Of a stretch of 64,000 nucleotides of DNA, positions 1 to 9,682 are shown piece after piece. Source of the DNA: CAVTQZ01 sp963737015 (GTDB taxonomy: Bacteria > Actinomycetota > Acidimicrobiia > Acidimicrobiales > UBA8190). How positions within the stretch are numbered: position 1 is the stretch's first letter; each line of letters begins with the position of its first letter. The DNA is taken from the NCBI GenBank assembly GCA_963737015.1, contig CAVTQZ010000001.1:1240001-1304000 (forward strand), read 5' to 3'. A model generated the notes under the pieces. The model was not told the origin of the DNA. It did no database searches and was given only the letters and a program-made list of their open reading frames with translations. The translations under genes and the position numbers were made by a program.

Positions 1-14
1 TGACAATGCTGACT

Positions 15-1163
15 TCACTCCAAGATGCCCAGTTCGGCAGCGACGATCCTCCTCTGGATGTCGGACGTTCCCGAGTAGATCGTTCCGCCAATGGCGTTAA
101 AGACATCATCCATGCGCGACGAACCGGCGAGGAGTCCCGTTGTCATGTCGATCCTTGCGAGGTCACGGCTGGTCGCAAGCTCTGCTTCGCTCATCCACAA
201 CTTCGTGAGGCTGGCTTGTCCTGGCGTGAGCGTGCCAGCGGCCAGTTTCGTCACGGTCTCGCGCACGAGCAGCCGCCCGGCCAGATAGCGACCCAGAATG
301 TCGATGACCGGACCGGCCACGCCCAGGTGACTGGGCTTCGTCTCGGTCGGTTGGTCGTGGGCTAGAGCGGCCTCGATCACATCGGTCAGCTGGCGACGTA
401 TTGTCCCGACGGTCAGAGCCGCCAGCAGGCTCCTCTCCCAGAGCATCGCGTGCCGAAAAACCGACGATCCCTGTCCGAGACAGCCAAGAATGGAGGAACG
501 GGGAACCGTCGCAGAGTCGAGATTCACCGTGCGTAGCGAGCACCCCGCGAGGCCAAGCGGTCGCTGTTCCGGACCGAGGGATAGACCTGGCGTGTCGCTT
601 GGCACGAGGAACGCAGTGACGCCGCGCCAGTTCAGCCTCAGGTCCTTGGTGGCGAAGATCACGAAGCAATCGGCGAACCCCGCATTGGATATGAAGTGCT
701 TCGTACCCTCGAGCACGTATTCATCCCCGACCGCTACGCAACGTGTCCTGAGCGACATGGCATCGGAGCCTGCTTCCGGTTCCGATGCAGCGAAAGCCGC
801 GATCACGCTCCCCTCCCGCATGAGGTCCAGTATCCGACGTTGGCTGTCGCTGCCGAACCGCGAAATGCATGCCCCCGCCGCGAAGCTGTGTGCGCCGATG
901 CTGAGAAGGAAGCCAGAGTTGCGGGTTCCTTCACCGAGCCCTTCAAGGGTATCGAGTACAGCGTCGACGTCGAGGCCCACGTCCGCGTCAGGAATCGTGA
1001 GCTTGTACAACCCGGAATCGGCGAACCGCTTCCAGGCTTCCCTGAAATTGGCGCCATCGTCATCGACGGAGGCGTTGGGCGCCTGCCCTCGCGCTAGCTC
1101 CCTCGCTGCCACGTGCTCCGAGCCAGGCTGCGGCAACACCGACAGCCCCCACTCAGCAGTCAC
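15..1163 (-). CDS. acyl-CoA dehydrogenase-like flavoprotein
   Basis: 382 aa, usual length for the family. Mid-domain FAD/substrate motif AASEPEAGSDA lies near residue 130, and the C-terminal helical domain ends in a GGTIYSGTSDIQRR motif. In typical short- and medium-chain enzymes this last motif reads IYEGTSEIQR, and its Glu is the catalytic base; here the position is Ser364, so the usual base is missing. The ATG start overlaps the stop of the upstream TrpB-like gene by four bases (ATGA), indicating translational coupling. With an acyl carrier protein two genes upstream, a carrier-bound aminoacyl or acyl substrate is more likely than a fatty acyl-CoA (inference). The family is secure, the reaction is not. 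Confidence 0.85.
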   Translation of the reverse strand: MTAEWGLSVLPQPGSEHVAARELARGQAPNASVDDDGANFREAWKRFADSGLYKLTIPDADVGLDVDAVLDTLEGLGEGTRNSGFLLSIGAHSFAAGACISRFGSDSQRRILDLMREGSVIAAFAASEPEAGSDAMSLRTRCVAVGDEYVLEGTKHFISNAGFADCFVIFATKDLRLNWRGVTAFLVPSDTPGLSLGPEQRPLGLAGCSLRTVNLDSATVPRSSILGCLGQGSSVFRHAMLWERSLLAALTVGTIRRQLTDVIEAALAHDQPTETKPSHLGVAGPVIDILGRYLAGRLLVRETVTKLAAGTLTPGQASLTKLWMSEAELATSRDLARIDMTTGLLAGSSRMDDVFNAIGGTIYSGTSDIQRRIVAAELGILE

Positions 1164-2539
1164 GTTATTTCCGCAGCTTCCGCGATGGATCGGTTGAACT
1201 CTTCAAGGGCGCTCAAACTCTGCGTCAGGCTGGCATCGTCCGCCCCCACCGGTTCGATCTCGCCGGCGGCGAAGCTGCAGTAGGCACCCAAGTCCAGCAA
1301 GCCGTTCCCGCTGATGTTCACGAGGACGACAAGCGGGGGCACGTGGCGCGGGTGCCGCGACACGACCTCCAACATCCCGGCCACCGCGTGGGCGGACTCA
1401 GGAGCGGGCAGAATGCCCTCAGTCTCGCAGAACAGCATGCCGGCCCGGAAAGAAGTGACCTGGTCGATCGCCATCGCCTCCAGGGAGCCGTCCGCCCGCA
1501 TCGCGCTCGCCAGCGGTCCGGCGCTGTGGTGCCGCAGCCCGCCTGCGTACACCAGTGGCGGCACGTAGGTGCTGCCTAGTGAGTAGACCTTCGTGATCGG
1601 GGTTGTGCCGAGAGCATCGCTTACGTCGTAGAGATAGCGACCCCGTGTCAGCTTCGGGCACGCGGCGGACTCGACGGCGACCAGCCGAATCGACGTCCCG
1701 GAGTCCTCCGCCGCACCTAGCAAGGGCAGCGCGATGCCGCCGAAGTTCGATCCGGCGCCCATGCAGGCAATGACGCAGTCGGGGAACTCGCCCAGCAGGG
1801 CCATCTGCGAGATGGCCTCCTGGCCGATGACGGTCTGGTGGAGCAAAACCGAGTTTTCGCCACTGCCGACAGCAAACCGTGATCCGCTGTCCTCGGCTGC
1901 GAGCGCAAGAGCTTCCGCGTTGGCCACCGCCTGGGTACCGGTCGCCGCCGGATCGGCCTCGAGCACCCTCCGCCCGACGTCGGTCAGGTCGCTGGGGCTC
2001 TCGTGGACGACCGCACCAAAGAGCCGCATCATGTCGCCGCGGATGGGCTTCTGACGCAAGGTGGCTCTGACCATGAACACCGTGCAGCCAAGGTTCATGA
2101 CCTGGCACGCGTAGGCGAGAGCGGCCCCCCACTGGCCCGCGGCCGTGCCCGTAACGATGCGCCTCACGCCTGCGCGGGCGTAGTAGTAGGCCTGCGCCAG
2201 GGCGGTGTTGAGCTTGTGGCTCCCCGTCAGGTTGGCACCCTCGTACTTGTAGTAGATGCGAGCATTGGCGCCGAGGCGCTCCTCGAGGCGCACCGCCCTG
2301 CGCAAAGGTGTCGGACGGTACTGCGCATACAGGTCGAGGACGTCGTCGGGGATCGGTATGTACCGATCGGTCGTGTTGAGAGACTGCCGTGCGAGTGAGA
2401 ACGGTTGTTGGAGCTGTAGGCCGCGTCCCGCCCATTTCCCCTCTGCCAGCAATCCTGACCTCGATACAGCCGAGGTCACGTACTGCGGCCTGTCGTGCAG
2501 GATGTTGAACCATTGAGTGGGAAGGGGTGGGTCAGTCAC
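1160..2539 (-). CDS. TrpB2-like PLP-dependent beta-subunit homologue
   Basis: 459 aa, fold-type II PLP enzyme most like the long TrpB2 form of tryptophan synthase beta chain. The PLP lysine is K109 in GSHKLN, and the phosphate loop is GAGSNFGG. The motif that reads TETGAGQ in TrpB, with the catalytic Glu, reads TGTAAGQ here, with Gly131 in place of Glu. No trpA or other tryptophan gene is nearby. It lies between an acyl carrier protein gene and an acyl-CoA dehydrogenase-like gene, overlapping the latter by four bases. A beta-replacement or elimination role in a small biosynthetic pathway is inferred; true tryptophan synthase activity seems unlikely. Confidence 0.85.
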   Translation of the reverse strand: MTDPPLPTQWFNILHDRPQYVTSAVSRSGLLAEGKWAGRGLQLQQPFSLARQSLNTTDRYIPIPDDVLDLYAQYRPTPLRRAVRLEERLGANARIYYKYEGANLTGSHKLNTALAQAYYYARAGVRRIVTGTAAGQWGAALAYACQVMNLGCTVFMVRATLRQKPIRGDMMRLFGAVVHESPSDLTDVGRRVLEADPAATGTQAVANAEALALAAEDSGSRFAVGSGENSVLLHQTVIGQEAISQMALLGEFPDCVIACMGAGSNFGGIALPLLGAAEDSGTSIRLVAVESAACPKLTRGRYLYDVSDALGTTPITKVYSLGSTYVPPLVYAGGLRHHSAGPLASAMRADGSLEAMAIDQVTSFRAGMLFCETEGILPAPESAHAVAGMLEVVSRHPRHVPPLVVLVNISGNGLLDLGAYCSFAAGEIEPVGADDASLTQSLSALEEFNRSIAEAAEIT

Positions 2540-2578
2540 TGGTGACAGCCATACGGTGACCTCGGTTGATACTCCTAC

Positions 2579-2884
2579 TTACTGTGCAGCACGAAGCGAG
2601 ATTCGCTCGACCAGATCAATCAGGTCCGCCACGCTCACGAGCTCAATCGTCATCAGTTCCTCATCGTCCAGGTTGACGCCGAGCTCCCTTTCGAGCTCGA
2701 CGAGCAGCGCGACGAAACGCAACGAGTCAATCCCCAGGTCGGCGAAGAGTTCCTGTTGCTCGTTCAAAGCATCTGGCCGTCCACCGCCAGGAATGACAGC
2801 GGTTAGGGCATCGAATACAAGGCTAGTCACCACGCGTCGATGCGGCTCTGGCCGGGCCGCTTCGCTAATGTCTCCAGCGGCCAT
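2579..2884 (-). CDS. acyl carrier protein
   Basis: 101 aa. The phosphopantetheine attachment site is Ser54 in DLGIDSLRF, with the acidic helix regions expected of an ACP/PCP. The reading frame is open further upstream, but the ATG at 2884 is preceded by GGGGAGG at seven-base spacing, so this start is chosen. It is the first gene of a three-gene minus-strand set with the TrpB-like and acyl-CoA dehydrogenase-like genes. About 195 bases upstream (2885-3080) hold nothing I recognise. Which acyl or aminoacyl group it carries is unknown; no adenylation or ketosynthase gene lies in the window. Confidence 0.85.
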   Translation of the reverse strand: MAAGDISEAARPEPHRRVVTSLVFDALTAVIPGGGRPDALNEQQELFADLGIDSLRFVALLVELERELGVNLDDEELMTIELVSVADLIDLVERISLRAAQ

Positions 2885-3080
2885 CAGGCGACCTCCCCTT
2901 GCAGGACATGAGGAAGATATCGCGGGTTCAGCCAGCGATACCAGCGGCACAGCCCGGACGGTGCTCGCGTTCTTATGGAAGTCGGAGTTCGTGCCGACCA
3001 CGAGCAGGGCACTGCTCACGGGGCGCCCGGCTCGACATTGATATCAGCCTCTCGACGCGGTAGTCGAGGGTCAAAGTCGG

Positions 3081-3919
3081 ATGCTGCTCCGCACAGGGAA
3101 GCGTGTCGAAGTTCCCCCGGCAGCTGACGTGGAGGCAGAGCCGTTGCTGATCCTGCACGGTTTTCCGACGTCGTCCTTCGATTTCCATCAAGGTGGCCGA
3201 TCAACTCGCAAGCAACCGCAGAGTGATGCTCCCTGGACATGCTCGGATACGGCTTGTCCGACAAGCCGGACCGTGCATATCGGATCGAGGACCAGGCCGA
3301 CCTCGTCCAAGCACTTGCGACGACAAAGCTCGGACCAACGCGGCTTGCCACCCTCAGTCATGACACGGGCGACACGGTCGCTGGTGAATTGCTCCCACGC
3401 CAGATCGATGGAGGGTGGAACGCCGAGATCACGCGACGGGTGGTGACCAACGGGAGCATCTACATCGAGATGGCCCACTTGACCGACGGCCAGCAATTCC
3501 TGTTGTCGCTGCCCGACGAGCGTCTCGCCACCTCCCTCGACCCGAGTGGCGAGACCATGGTGGCCGCGCTCGAGGCCACCTTCAGTTCCGGATCGTCGGT
3601 GCCGCGAGAGGAGCTGCTGGCGGAGTGGCACCTCATCGCCCGCAACGGTGGTGATCTCCTTCTCCCCCGCCTTATCAGGTACATCGAGGATCGACGTAGA
3701 AACGAGGCTCGTTACACGGGCGCGATCGAGGCTCATGGGTCCCATCTTTCGATCGTCTGGGGCTCCGAAGACCCCATCGCCGTGAGCGCCATGGCAGAAC
3801 GCCTCCATTCCGCCAGGCCCGACTCATCGCTCGAGGTCCTCGAGGGGGTGGGCCACTACCCGATGCTGGAGGCCCCTCAGCTGTTCCTCCAAGCGGTCGA
3901 AGAGGCCCTCCGCACTTGA
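3081..3919 (+). pseudogene. alpha/beta hydrolase (haloalkane dehalogenase/MEST-like), two frameshifts
   Basis: Three successive frames make one protein. LLILHGFPTSSFDFHQ (to about 3190) continues as VADQLASNRRVML (3192-3230), then as LDMLGYGLSDKP from 3233 to the stop. Later landmarks are the nucleophile region SHDTGDTV, the cap-domain motif LIRYIEDRRR and the terminal histidine motif GVGHYPMLEAP. These match the dehalogenase-like hydrolases whose nucleophile is Asp in HDxGD. The extreme N-terminus is also uncertain because the frame before 3081 is closed. Two single-base indels about 40 bases apart explain the break. It may be a real pseudogene or sequence error. Confidence 0.75.
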
Positions 3920-4632
3920 CAGATACCTGGGTCGCAGGTGCTTTTGCCTCCCGGCGCCGCCCGTCAGCCTTGAATGAGACCCGGCAGCCAGAGCAGTCTC
4001 GAACTTCAGCAAGTGACCACGCAGATCTTCGTTTCCAAGGTAATGACGATCGGATCGGGGTCCCCAAGTCTCGCCCGGGCATTCCCGGGCCACGGCGGCA
4101 GACGAAGCGCAGGCGAACCCGAACGTGGGGGGCCGCGTTCTCCCGGCTTCTGGATCGCCTGGCTCCTGCACGCTTCGGCGGGCGAATGGGGCTCGCGGTG
4201 GTGGCTCTGGGCCTCATCATCATCGGCATTGGTTGGAACGGTGCTGCGGGGAGCGGGGGCGAGATCAACCATGTCCCTCTCGTACAGGCACAGCTTCCGT
4301 GGCTCCTCTCGGGCGGATTCCTCGGACTCGCGGTCGTCGTGCTCGGTGCGGCTCTGATCATCGCGAGCGCCTATCGCGACAGCCAGGCACGCCTGAAAGC
4401 GAGCATCGACGTTCTGACCGAGACCCTCCAGCAGAACCGGGGAGCGGGGACGGCTCCACCCGACCTCGGCGAACTCGTCGTCGGTGGCTCCGCCTCCTAC
4501 CACCTTCGTGAGTGCCCTCTCGTGGCGGGGCGCGAAGACACTCGGCTGCTCACGACCCGAGAGGCCGCCGAGGAAGGTCTCACGCCTTGTCGCGTTTGCC
4601 GGCCGCCGGTCCCTTCGAAGGTCACGTTCTGA
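3916..4632 (+). CDS. two-TM membrane protein with C-terminal Cys-rich Ada-like motif
   Basis: 238 aa if started at the TTG that overlaps the preceding hydrolase stop. The first ~85 residues are basic and low complexity and may not be translated. Two hydrophobic segments follow (about residues 91-112 and 128-152), then a helical stretch. The C-terminus carries HLRECPLVAG and, some 25 residues on, PCRVCRP. This His/Cys pattern resembles the small metal-binding module of Ada-type proteins and is conserved in many actinobacterial membrane proteins of unknown function. It converges on the transporter operon. The start is uncertain and no specific function is claimed. Confidence 0.6.
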   Translation: MTDTWVAGAFASRRRPSALNETRQPEQSRTSASDHADLRFQGNDDRIGVPKSRPGIPGPRRQTKRRRTRTWGAAFSRLLDRLAPARFGGRMGLAVVALGLIIIGIGWNGAAGSGGEINHVPLVQAQLPWLLSGGFLGLAVVVLGAALIIASAYRDSQARLKASIDVLTETLQQNRGAGTAPPDLGELVVGGSASYHLRECPLVAGREDTRLLTTREAAEEGLTPCRVCRPPVPSKVTF

Positions 4633-4651
4633 GCGTCTGAGCGGTGCGTCC

Positions 4652-5373
4652 TCAGCCGGTGCGTTCCTTTGCGTCCCCGAGGTAGACCCTGCGCATAGCC
4701 CCGCTTCGCGCCAGCTCCGCCGCGGGCGCGTCCTGAATTATCCGGCCCTTCTCCATCACGAGCGCGCGGTCCGCGATGGAGAGCACGCCGACGTTCTGCT
4801 CGACGACGATCGCGGTCGTTCCGTCCTCGGTGATCTGACCCAGGACCGAGAACAGCATGTGGGTGATGATCGGTGCGAGCCCGAGCGACGCCTCGTCGAC
4901 GAGCAGAAGTTTGGGTCTCGCCATGAGCGCGCGCCCTATCGCGAGCATCTGCTGCTCGCCTCCCGAAAGCGTCCCTGCCAGCTGGTGGGCACGCTGCTCC
5001 AGGACCGGGAAGTAGCCGTAGACACGTTCGATCGTCGTCGCGCATCCCCGAACGACTGGTCCATGCACCCAGCTCGAGGTTCGTCCGCACGCTCAAGCCC
5101 GGGAAAGACACGCCGTCCCTCCGGGGAGAGCGCGATACCCCTCTCGACGACACGGTCGGCGGGAAGACCACCGATGGGCTCCCCATTGAAGAAGACCTCG
5201 CCCTTCCACGGAGCGAGAAGCCCGGCGATCGTGTTGATGGTCGTCGTCTTGCCTGCGCCGTTCAGGCCGAGGAGAACCGTCGTGGAGCCCTCCTCGACGG
5301 AGAAACTCAGGCCGTGAATGACCGGAAGAAGGCCGTAGCCGACCTCGAGGTCCCGTACCTCGAGCAGGCTCAC
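4652..5373 (-). pseudogene. livF: LivF-type ABC ATPase, frameshifted
   Basis: Last gene of the branched-chain amino-acid type ABC operon. The GTG start overlaps the livG stop (GTGA). Walker A is LNGAGKTTT, the signature is LSGGEQQM, and Walker B is LLLVDEASLGLAP, all in LivF order. The frame changes twice: after RRVFPGL (about 5094) the homologous sequence VRTNLELGAW is in a second frame, and from 5068 the rest (HGPVVRG onward) is in a third. All functional motifs survive in the DNA. Either the ATPase is dead or the sequence has two indels. With livG also broken, a whole-operon defect or local base-call errors must be considered. Confidence 0.8.
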
Positions 5374-6198
5374 GTGCTCGCCCCCTCGGCTTCGGCCGCC
5401 TCTTCACCGAGATAGGCGGTGATGACCTCGGGGTGGCTCTGGATCGCGGCCGGTTCTCCCTCGGCGAGGATCTTCCCGAAGTTGAGGACGTAGACGTAGT
5501 CGCAGATCGAGGTGACCAGCGGGACGTGGTGCTCGATCACGAGCAGCGTGAGACCGAGATGCCGACGCAGGGCCAACAGCCTGCCCCCGAGCTCCTCCGC
5601 CTCGTCCGGGCCCATGCCGCTCGAAGGCTCGTCGAGAAGCAGGAGATCGGGCTCGGTGCAAAGAGCGCACCCGAGCTCAAGGAGCTTGAGCTTGCCGTAG
5701 GGCAGGCTGGCGACGACGGTGTCCCTGATGTCGGCCGAGCTCGAGGAGCTCCAGAACCAGCTCGGCCTGCTCCACGAGCTCGTGCTCGGCGCGGCGGCTC
5801 TCCGCGCTGCCGACGATCCCGGCGAGCGCGGGGTAGCCGGCGTGCACGTGCTGAGCGGTGAGGAGGTTGTCCAGAGCGGTGCGGTCCTTGACCATGCCCA
5901 CGTTCTGGAAGGTGCGACCGATGCCGCGCGACACGCGCTGGTGCGGAGGGAGATCGGTGATGTCCTCGCCGCGGTAGAGGATCCGTCCGCTGTCGGGGTG
6001 ATAGAAGCCGCTCAGGCAGTTGAAGGCAGTGGTCTTGCCGGCGCCGTTCGGACCTATGACCCCGACGATCTCCCATTCCCCCACCCGAAGCGAGACACCT
6101 GCGAGAGCCTGCAGGCCGCCGAAGCGGATCGACACGTCCTCGACGTCAAGGATCCACACGCCCGGCTTCCTTGTTGCTCTTCTTGGCGGAGCTGTCAT
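5370..6198 (-). pseudogene. livG: LivG-type ABC ATPase, frameshifted
   Basis: Walker A is GPNGAGKTT (residues 49-57) and the LivG-specific RGIGRTFQNV follows. After ELLELG (about 5735) the homologous frame shifts by one base and resumes as ADIRDTVVASLPYGKLKL, then LLLLDEPSSGMGP and the switch histidine in LVIEHH. One extra base near 5735 accounts for everything. The longest start at 6198 overlaps livM by about 50 bases; the in-frame GTG near 6159, just before WILDVEDVSIRFGG, is more usual. It would supply energy to the LivHM permeases together with LivF. Confidence 0.8.
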
Positions 6199-7237
6199 GC
6201 AGCTGGAAGGGCTTGCCGGTCATCCAGCGCGTGACCGGCGCGAGCTGCTGGGCGAGGCCGGACGGGTTGAACGCAAGTGTGACGAGCAGCAGAAGGGCCC
6301 CGAGCAGGTCGGGACCGAACTGCAGCACGTTCGGGGTCACCGACAAAGGAAAGAGCTTGGCGAAATCGACGAAGGGCCCCGAATCCGCGACGACCGTGTG
6401 GAGCAGGGCGAAGATGACCGACCCGACGGCAACTCCCACACGCGAGCCCGTCCCGCCCACCACGGTCATGATTACGAAGGTGAGGGCCAGCTGGAAGCTG
6501 AAGTCGTTGCCGTTGAACTGCTGGCTGGCGAAGGCGAAGAGCCCTCCCGCCACCCCCGCCATGAGGCCGGAGAGGACGAAAGCGAGCAGCTTGTATCTCA
6601 TGACGTCGACACCGAACGACGATGCAACCCTCTCGTCCTCCTTGATGGAGACGAGAGCGCGTCCTGCCTTCGAACGCTCGAGCCGTGTGTCGACGTAGAA
6701 GAAGATCGCGCACACGCCCACGCACACGAGGTAGTAACGGCCGTTCGACAACAGGAAGCCGGGGCGATTCGCCGACTCCCCCGCTCCTCCACCTGTGAGC
6801 GCGGGGACCTCGAACAAAGAGCCCTGGAGCGTGATGCCGATCACGAGAGTGACCAGTGCGAGATACAGGCCCCGGATTCGAAGCGCCGTGAAACCGATCA
6901 GAATCGCGAGCACCGCGCCCGCCACTCCACCGATGGCGATGTCGACAGGGAAGGGCCATCCCTGGCTCTTCGAGACATAGGCGGCGAAAAGCGCACCGGT
7001 TCCAACCAGTGCCTGATGACCGAGGGAGAGCTGGCCGACGTAGCCGAGGATGATTTTGAGGGAGAGGCCGACCAATACGTAGATCGCAGCTGTGATCGCG
7101 TACCCGGTCACGTTGGGGCCCGTGCCCGCGACGGCGAGGATCCCACCGACGAGCACGACCCAGGCGCCCAGACGCGCCAGCAGACCTCCGAGTTGGAGAT
7201 CGGCCGCCGGCGCCTCGAGGACGATGGCGTCGGTCAA
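6146..7237 (-). CDS. livM: branched-chain amino-acid type ABC permease LivM
   Basis: 363 aa with about nine or ten hydrophobic segments and the LivM-type core: YVGQLSLGHQALVGTGA near residue 75 and VVGGTGSRVGVAVGS in the second half. The ATG overlaps the livH stop by four bases, typical of this operon. It forms the inner-membrane channel with LivH. The last residues overlap livG. Family members transport branched-chain amino acids, but related systems take urea, amides or aromatics, so the substrate is not fixed by sequence. Confidence 0.88.
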   Translation of the reverse strand: MTDAIVLEAPAADLQLGGLLARLGAWVVLVGGILAVAGTGPNVTGYAITAAIYVLVGLSLKIILGYVGQLSLGHQALVGTGALFAAYVSKSQGWPFPVDIAIGGVAGAVLAILIGFTALRIRGLYLALVTLVIGITLQGSLFEVPALTGGGAGESANRPGFLLSNGRYYLVCVGVCAIFFYVDTRLERSKAGRALVSIKEDERVASSFGVDVMRYKLLAFVLSGLMAGVAGGLFAFASQQFNGNDFSFQLALTFVIMTVVGGTGSRVGVAVGSVIFALLHTVVADSGPFVDFAKLFPLSVTPNVLQFGPDLLGALLLLVTLAFNPSGLAQQLAPVTRWMTGKPFQLHDSSAKKSNKEAGRVDP

Positions 7238-8199
7238 GTCTCTCTCCCGAGGATGCCCGTGGGCCTCACGAGCAACACCACGATGAGAACGAACGCGAGC
7301 ACGACCTGCTCACCGCCGGGGACCGACGTCGGCATGTAGGTTCCCGCGAACGACCCGATGATCCCGACGGCGAGCCCGCCGAGGAAGGCTCCGGGAAGAC
7401 TCGTCATTCCGCCTATGACCGCGGCGACGAGACCGAACACGAGTGGACCGACCTCTCCGATGCCCGTCATGAAGCCGGGGGTGAGAGCGCCCTTCACCGG
7501 GGCGTACAGCACTCCGGCGACACCTCCGAGCAGTCCTGCGATGCCCCATGTGAGAGAGGAGATCCGCCCGACGCTGATTCCGACGATGCTCGCAGCCGTC
7601 GGGTCCTGGCTCACGGCCACCACTGCGTGTCCATACCGGGTGCGCAGGAACCACACGCCCGCGAGGGCGAGCACGACGACCCCTATGACGAGCTCTATCT
7701 GGGTCCAGCCGTAGGTGTAGGAGTGCGCGCCGCCGACGGGGCCGAACAACCCATAGTTGGTCTGTGACAGAGGCGGCCGGAACACGTGGATCACCTGGAC
7801 ACCGAGGATCACGGCCTGTGCACTCACGAGGAAGAGTGCGGTGCCCGCGGTCGCGACGAGCAAGGTCGCCCTCGACGCCCGAAACAGCGGCCGGACCACC
7901 AGCCGCTCCGTCAGGAGCCCGACCCCCACCCCGGCCATGATCCCGAGCATGTCCGCCAGCGCGTAGGGCACCTTCGGAAACGGTCCGAGCCCGTCCAAGA
8001 AGGCGAGCGCGACGAAGGCGGCCACCGACCCGAACTCGGCCTGGGCGAAGTTGAAGATCCGGTTGGACCTGTAGACCAGGACGATCCCGAGCGCCACGAG
8101 CCCGTAGACGCAACCGGTGACGATGCCGCTCACGAGCGGCACGCCGACCGTTCCGCCGATCGACGCGACCAACGTCGTACCCGACGAGAGGTCCATCAT
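7234..8199 (-). CDS. livH: branched-chain amino-acid type ABC permease LivH
   Basis: 321 aa, full length. The N-terminal pattern GCVYGLVALGIVLVYRSN followed by FNFAQAEFGSVAA is the LivH hallmark, with eight or so membrane segments. A conserved loop near residue 200 contains AVSQDPTAASIVGI, the cytoplasmic coupling region. It lies 30 bases downstream of livK and is coupled to livM by ATGA. Function: inner-membrane half of the amino-acid importer. Confidence 0.88.
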   Translation of the reverse strand: MMDLSSGTTLVASIGGTVGVPLVSGIVTGCVYGLVALGIVLVYRSNRIFNFAQAEFGSVAAFVALAFLDGLGPFPKVPYALADMLGIMAGVGVGLLTERLVVRPLFRASRATLLVATAGTALFLVSAQAVILGVQVIHVFRPPLSQTNYGLFGPVGGAHSYTYGWTQIELVIGVVVLALAGVWFLRTRYGHAVVAVSQDPTAASIVGISVGRISSLTWGIAGLLGGVAGVLYAPVKGALTPGFMTGIGEVGPLVFGLVAAVIGGMTSLPGAFLGGLAVGIIGSFAGTYMPTSVPGGEQVVLAFVLIVVLLVRPTGILGRET

Positions 8200-8229
8200 C
8201 TCACCTGGTGCAAAGATCCGACGGAAGCA

Positions 8230-9675
8230 CTAGAGGAGCCCTGCGGTCGTGTACTCCTGCTTGGTGCAGTTCAGCTGTTCCTCCCATGCGCCGGTGCCCC
8301 CGAAGTGACCGCCGAAGTGCACGGTCGGATAGACCGTGAGCTGCTGACCGTAAGCAGCTGAGAACTTCTGCATGGCGCTTATGAAGTTGTCCCGTGTCAG
8401 GTTCTGGATGCTCCCCACCGACAACATGGCGTAATAGACCACCTGGGAGGCTCCGTAGATGTCCATCTCGAGGTCGCGTTCAGCCGCAGGTGTGTCGGGC
8501 GCCGGATTGCTCTCACTCGTGAAGTCGGGGGGCTGGCGGTCGAGGCCCGGGAAGGGTGAGAGAAACGCCGCCTTGGCCTGTGCCTGCTCTCCGCACACCG
8601 GCGCAGCGACGAGGTCCTCGCCGTTCGTGAGCCCGGGCCCGACCCAGTCGGGCACGAAGAGCTGGGCCTGTGCCTCCCGGACCATGTCGATCCAGAAGTT
8701 CGGGTCGATGTCGAGATAGACGACGGCAGCTCCACAGGACTTCGCCGCCGACACGGCGTTGGAGGCGTCCTGCTCGCTGAAGTACTTCGGGGTCGGGACG
8801 TTGCAGTAGTGGATACCGTTCTGGGAAAGCGTCTGATCCATCGATGCTTGAGCGTCAGAGAAGTTGGGCGTGTTCTCGGTGACGACCGCCCACGTCTTGT
8901 GCACGTCCGCGCTGTAGAGCTGTGAGGTCATCTGGAACACCTCCGGCGACTGCGCGGCGTAACTCTGGGTGATCGCGAAGTAGTACGGGAGGCTGGTGAG
9001 CCCGTTGGTCGTGACGCCGTCGGACACGTAGGGAGTATGGCTCGCGGACAGAACCGGATCCGTGGCGCAGGCCTGGATCTGGTCGGTACCTGCACCGCCT
9101 ATCACCAGGAAGTCCTGGCGCGACATCGACTCGCACACCTGGCGCGCCACCGAAGGGTTGTACTGGTCGTCCTGGAAGCTCATGACGACCTTGTGGCCGA
9201 AGACGGTGTGGTTCTCCCAGAACAGCTTGGCGCCGGTAGCGAAGGCCTGAAGCGGTACGGGGGCTGCGCCCGTCTCTGGGGCGTGGATCCCGATGTTGAT
9301 GGTCGTGGAGGTGATCCCTACCTGTTCGTATGCGCCTCCGCCCCCGCCCGAAGAGCCGGAGGAGCCCGAGGCCCCGCTGCGCCCACTGCCACTGGCTGCT
9401 CCACCGCTTGCCGCACCACCACCAGAGTTCGACCCCAGCGCGCTCGAGCCCGCACCCGACGCTCCCGAGCCCGTCGCCGAGGACGCACCGGATCCCGAGG
9501 TGCCGCCGACGCCGCCGTTGCCGGACAGCCCGAGCGCCGATCCGCCTCCGTTCGCGAGCGCCTGTTTGAGGTCGTTGGCGTCGCCCGAGCTGAGCCCGCA
9601 CGCTCCGCTCAGAATCCCGACGCAGGTGAGCAGGGCAATCGGTTTCGCGGTCCGGAGATGCTTCATGTCAACCAC
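8230..9675 (-). CDS. livK: periplasmic substrate-binding lipoprotein (LivK/Peripla_BP_6)
   Basis: 481 aa. It has a lipoprotein signal peptide with lipobox LSGAC near residue 26, then a ~90-residue Gly/Ser/Ala linker with repeated GSGAS and SGS blocks, then a type I periplasmic binding fold beginning near TSTTINIGIHAPETGAA. Late motifs such as DLEMDIYGASQVVYYAM and a paired Cys near the C-terminus fit the amino-acid/amide-binding class. The linker is far longer than in classical LivK and should hold the binding domain away from the membrane across the wall (inference). It heads the transport genes and follows the secreted anchored protein gene by seven bases. Confidence 0.85.
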   Translation of the reverse strand: MVDMKHLRTAKPIALLTCVGILSGACGLSSGDANDLKQALANGGGSALGLSGNGGVGGTSGSGASSATGSGASGAGSSALGSNSGGGAASGGAASGSGRSGASGSSGSSGGGGGAYEQVGITSTTINIGIHAPETGAAPVPLQAFATGAKLFWENHTVFGHKVVMSFQDDQYNPSVARQVCESMSRQDFLVIGGAGTDQIQACATDPVLSASHTPYVSDGVTTNGLTSLPYYFAITQSYAAQSPEVFQMTSQLYSADVHKTWAVVTENTPNFSDAQASMDQTLSQNGIHYCNVPTPKYFSEQDASNAVSAAKSCGAAVVYLDIDPNFWIDMVREAQAQLFVPDWVGPGLTNGEDLVAAPVCGEQAQAKAAFLSPFPGLDRQPPDFTSESNPAPDTPAAERDLEMDIYGASQVVYYAMLSVGSIQNLTRDNFISAMQKFSAAYGQQLTVYPTVHFGGHFGGTGAWEEQLNCTKQEYTTAGLL

Positions 9676-9682
9676 CTCGTCG

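Noticed and set aside
6020..7339. Long plus-strand frame of 439 codons
   Set aside because: Antisense to livM, very charged and without motifs; livM has clear family motifs.
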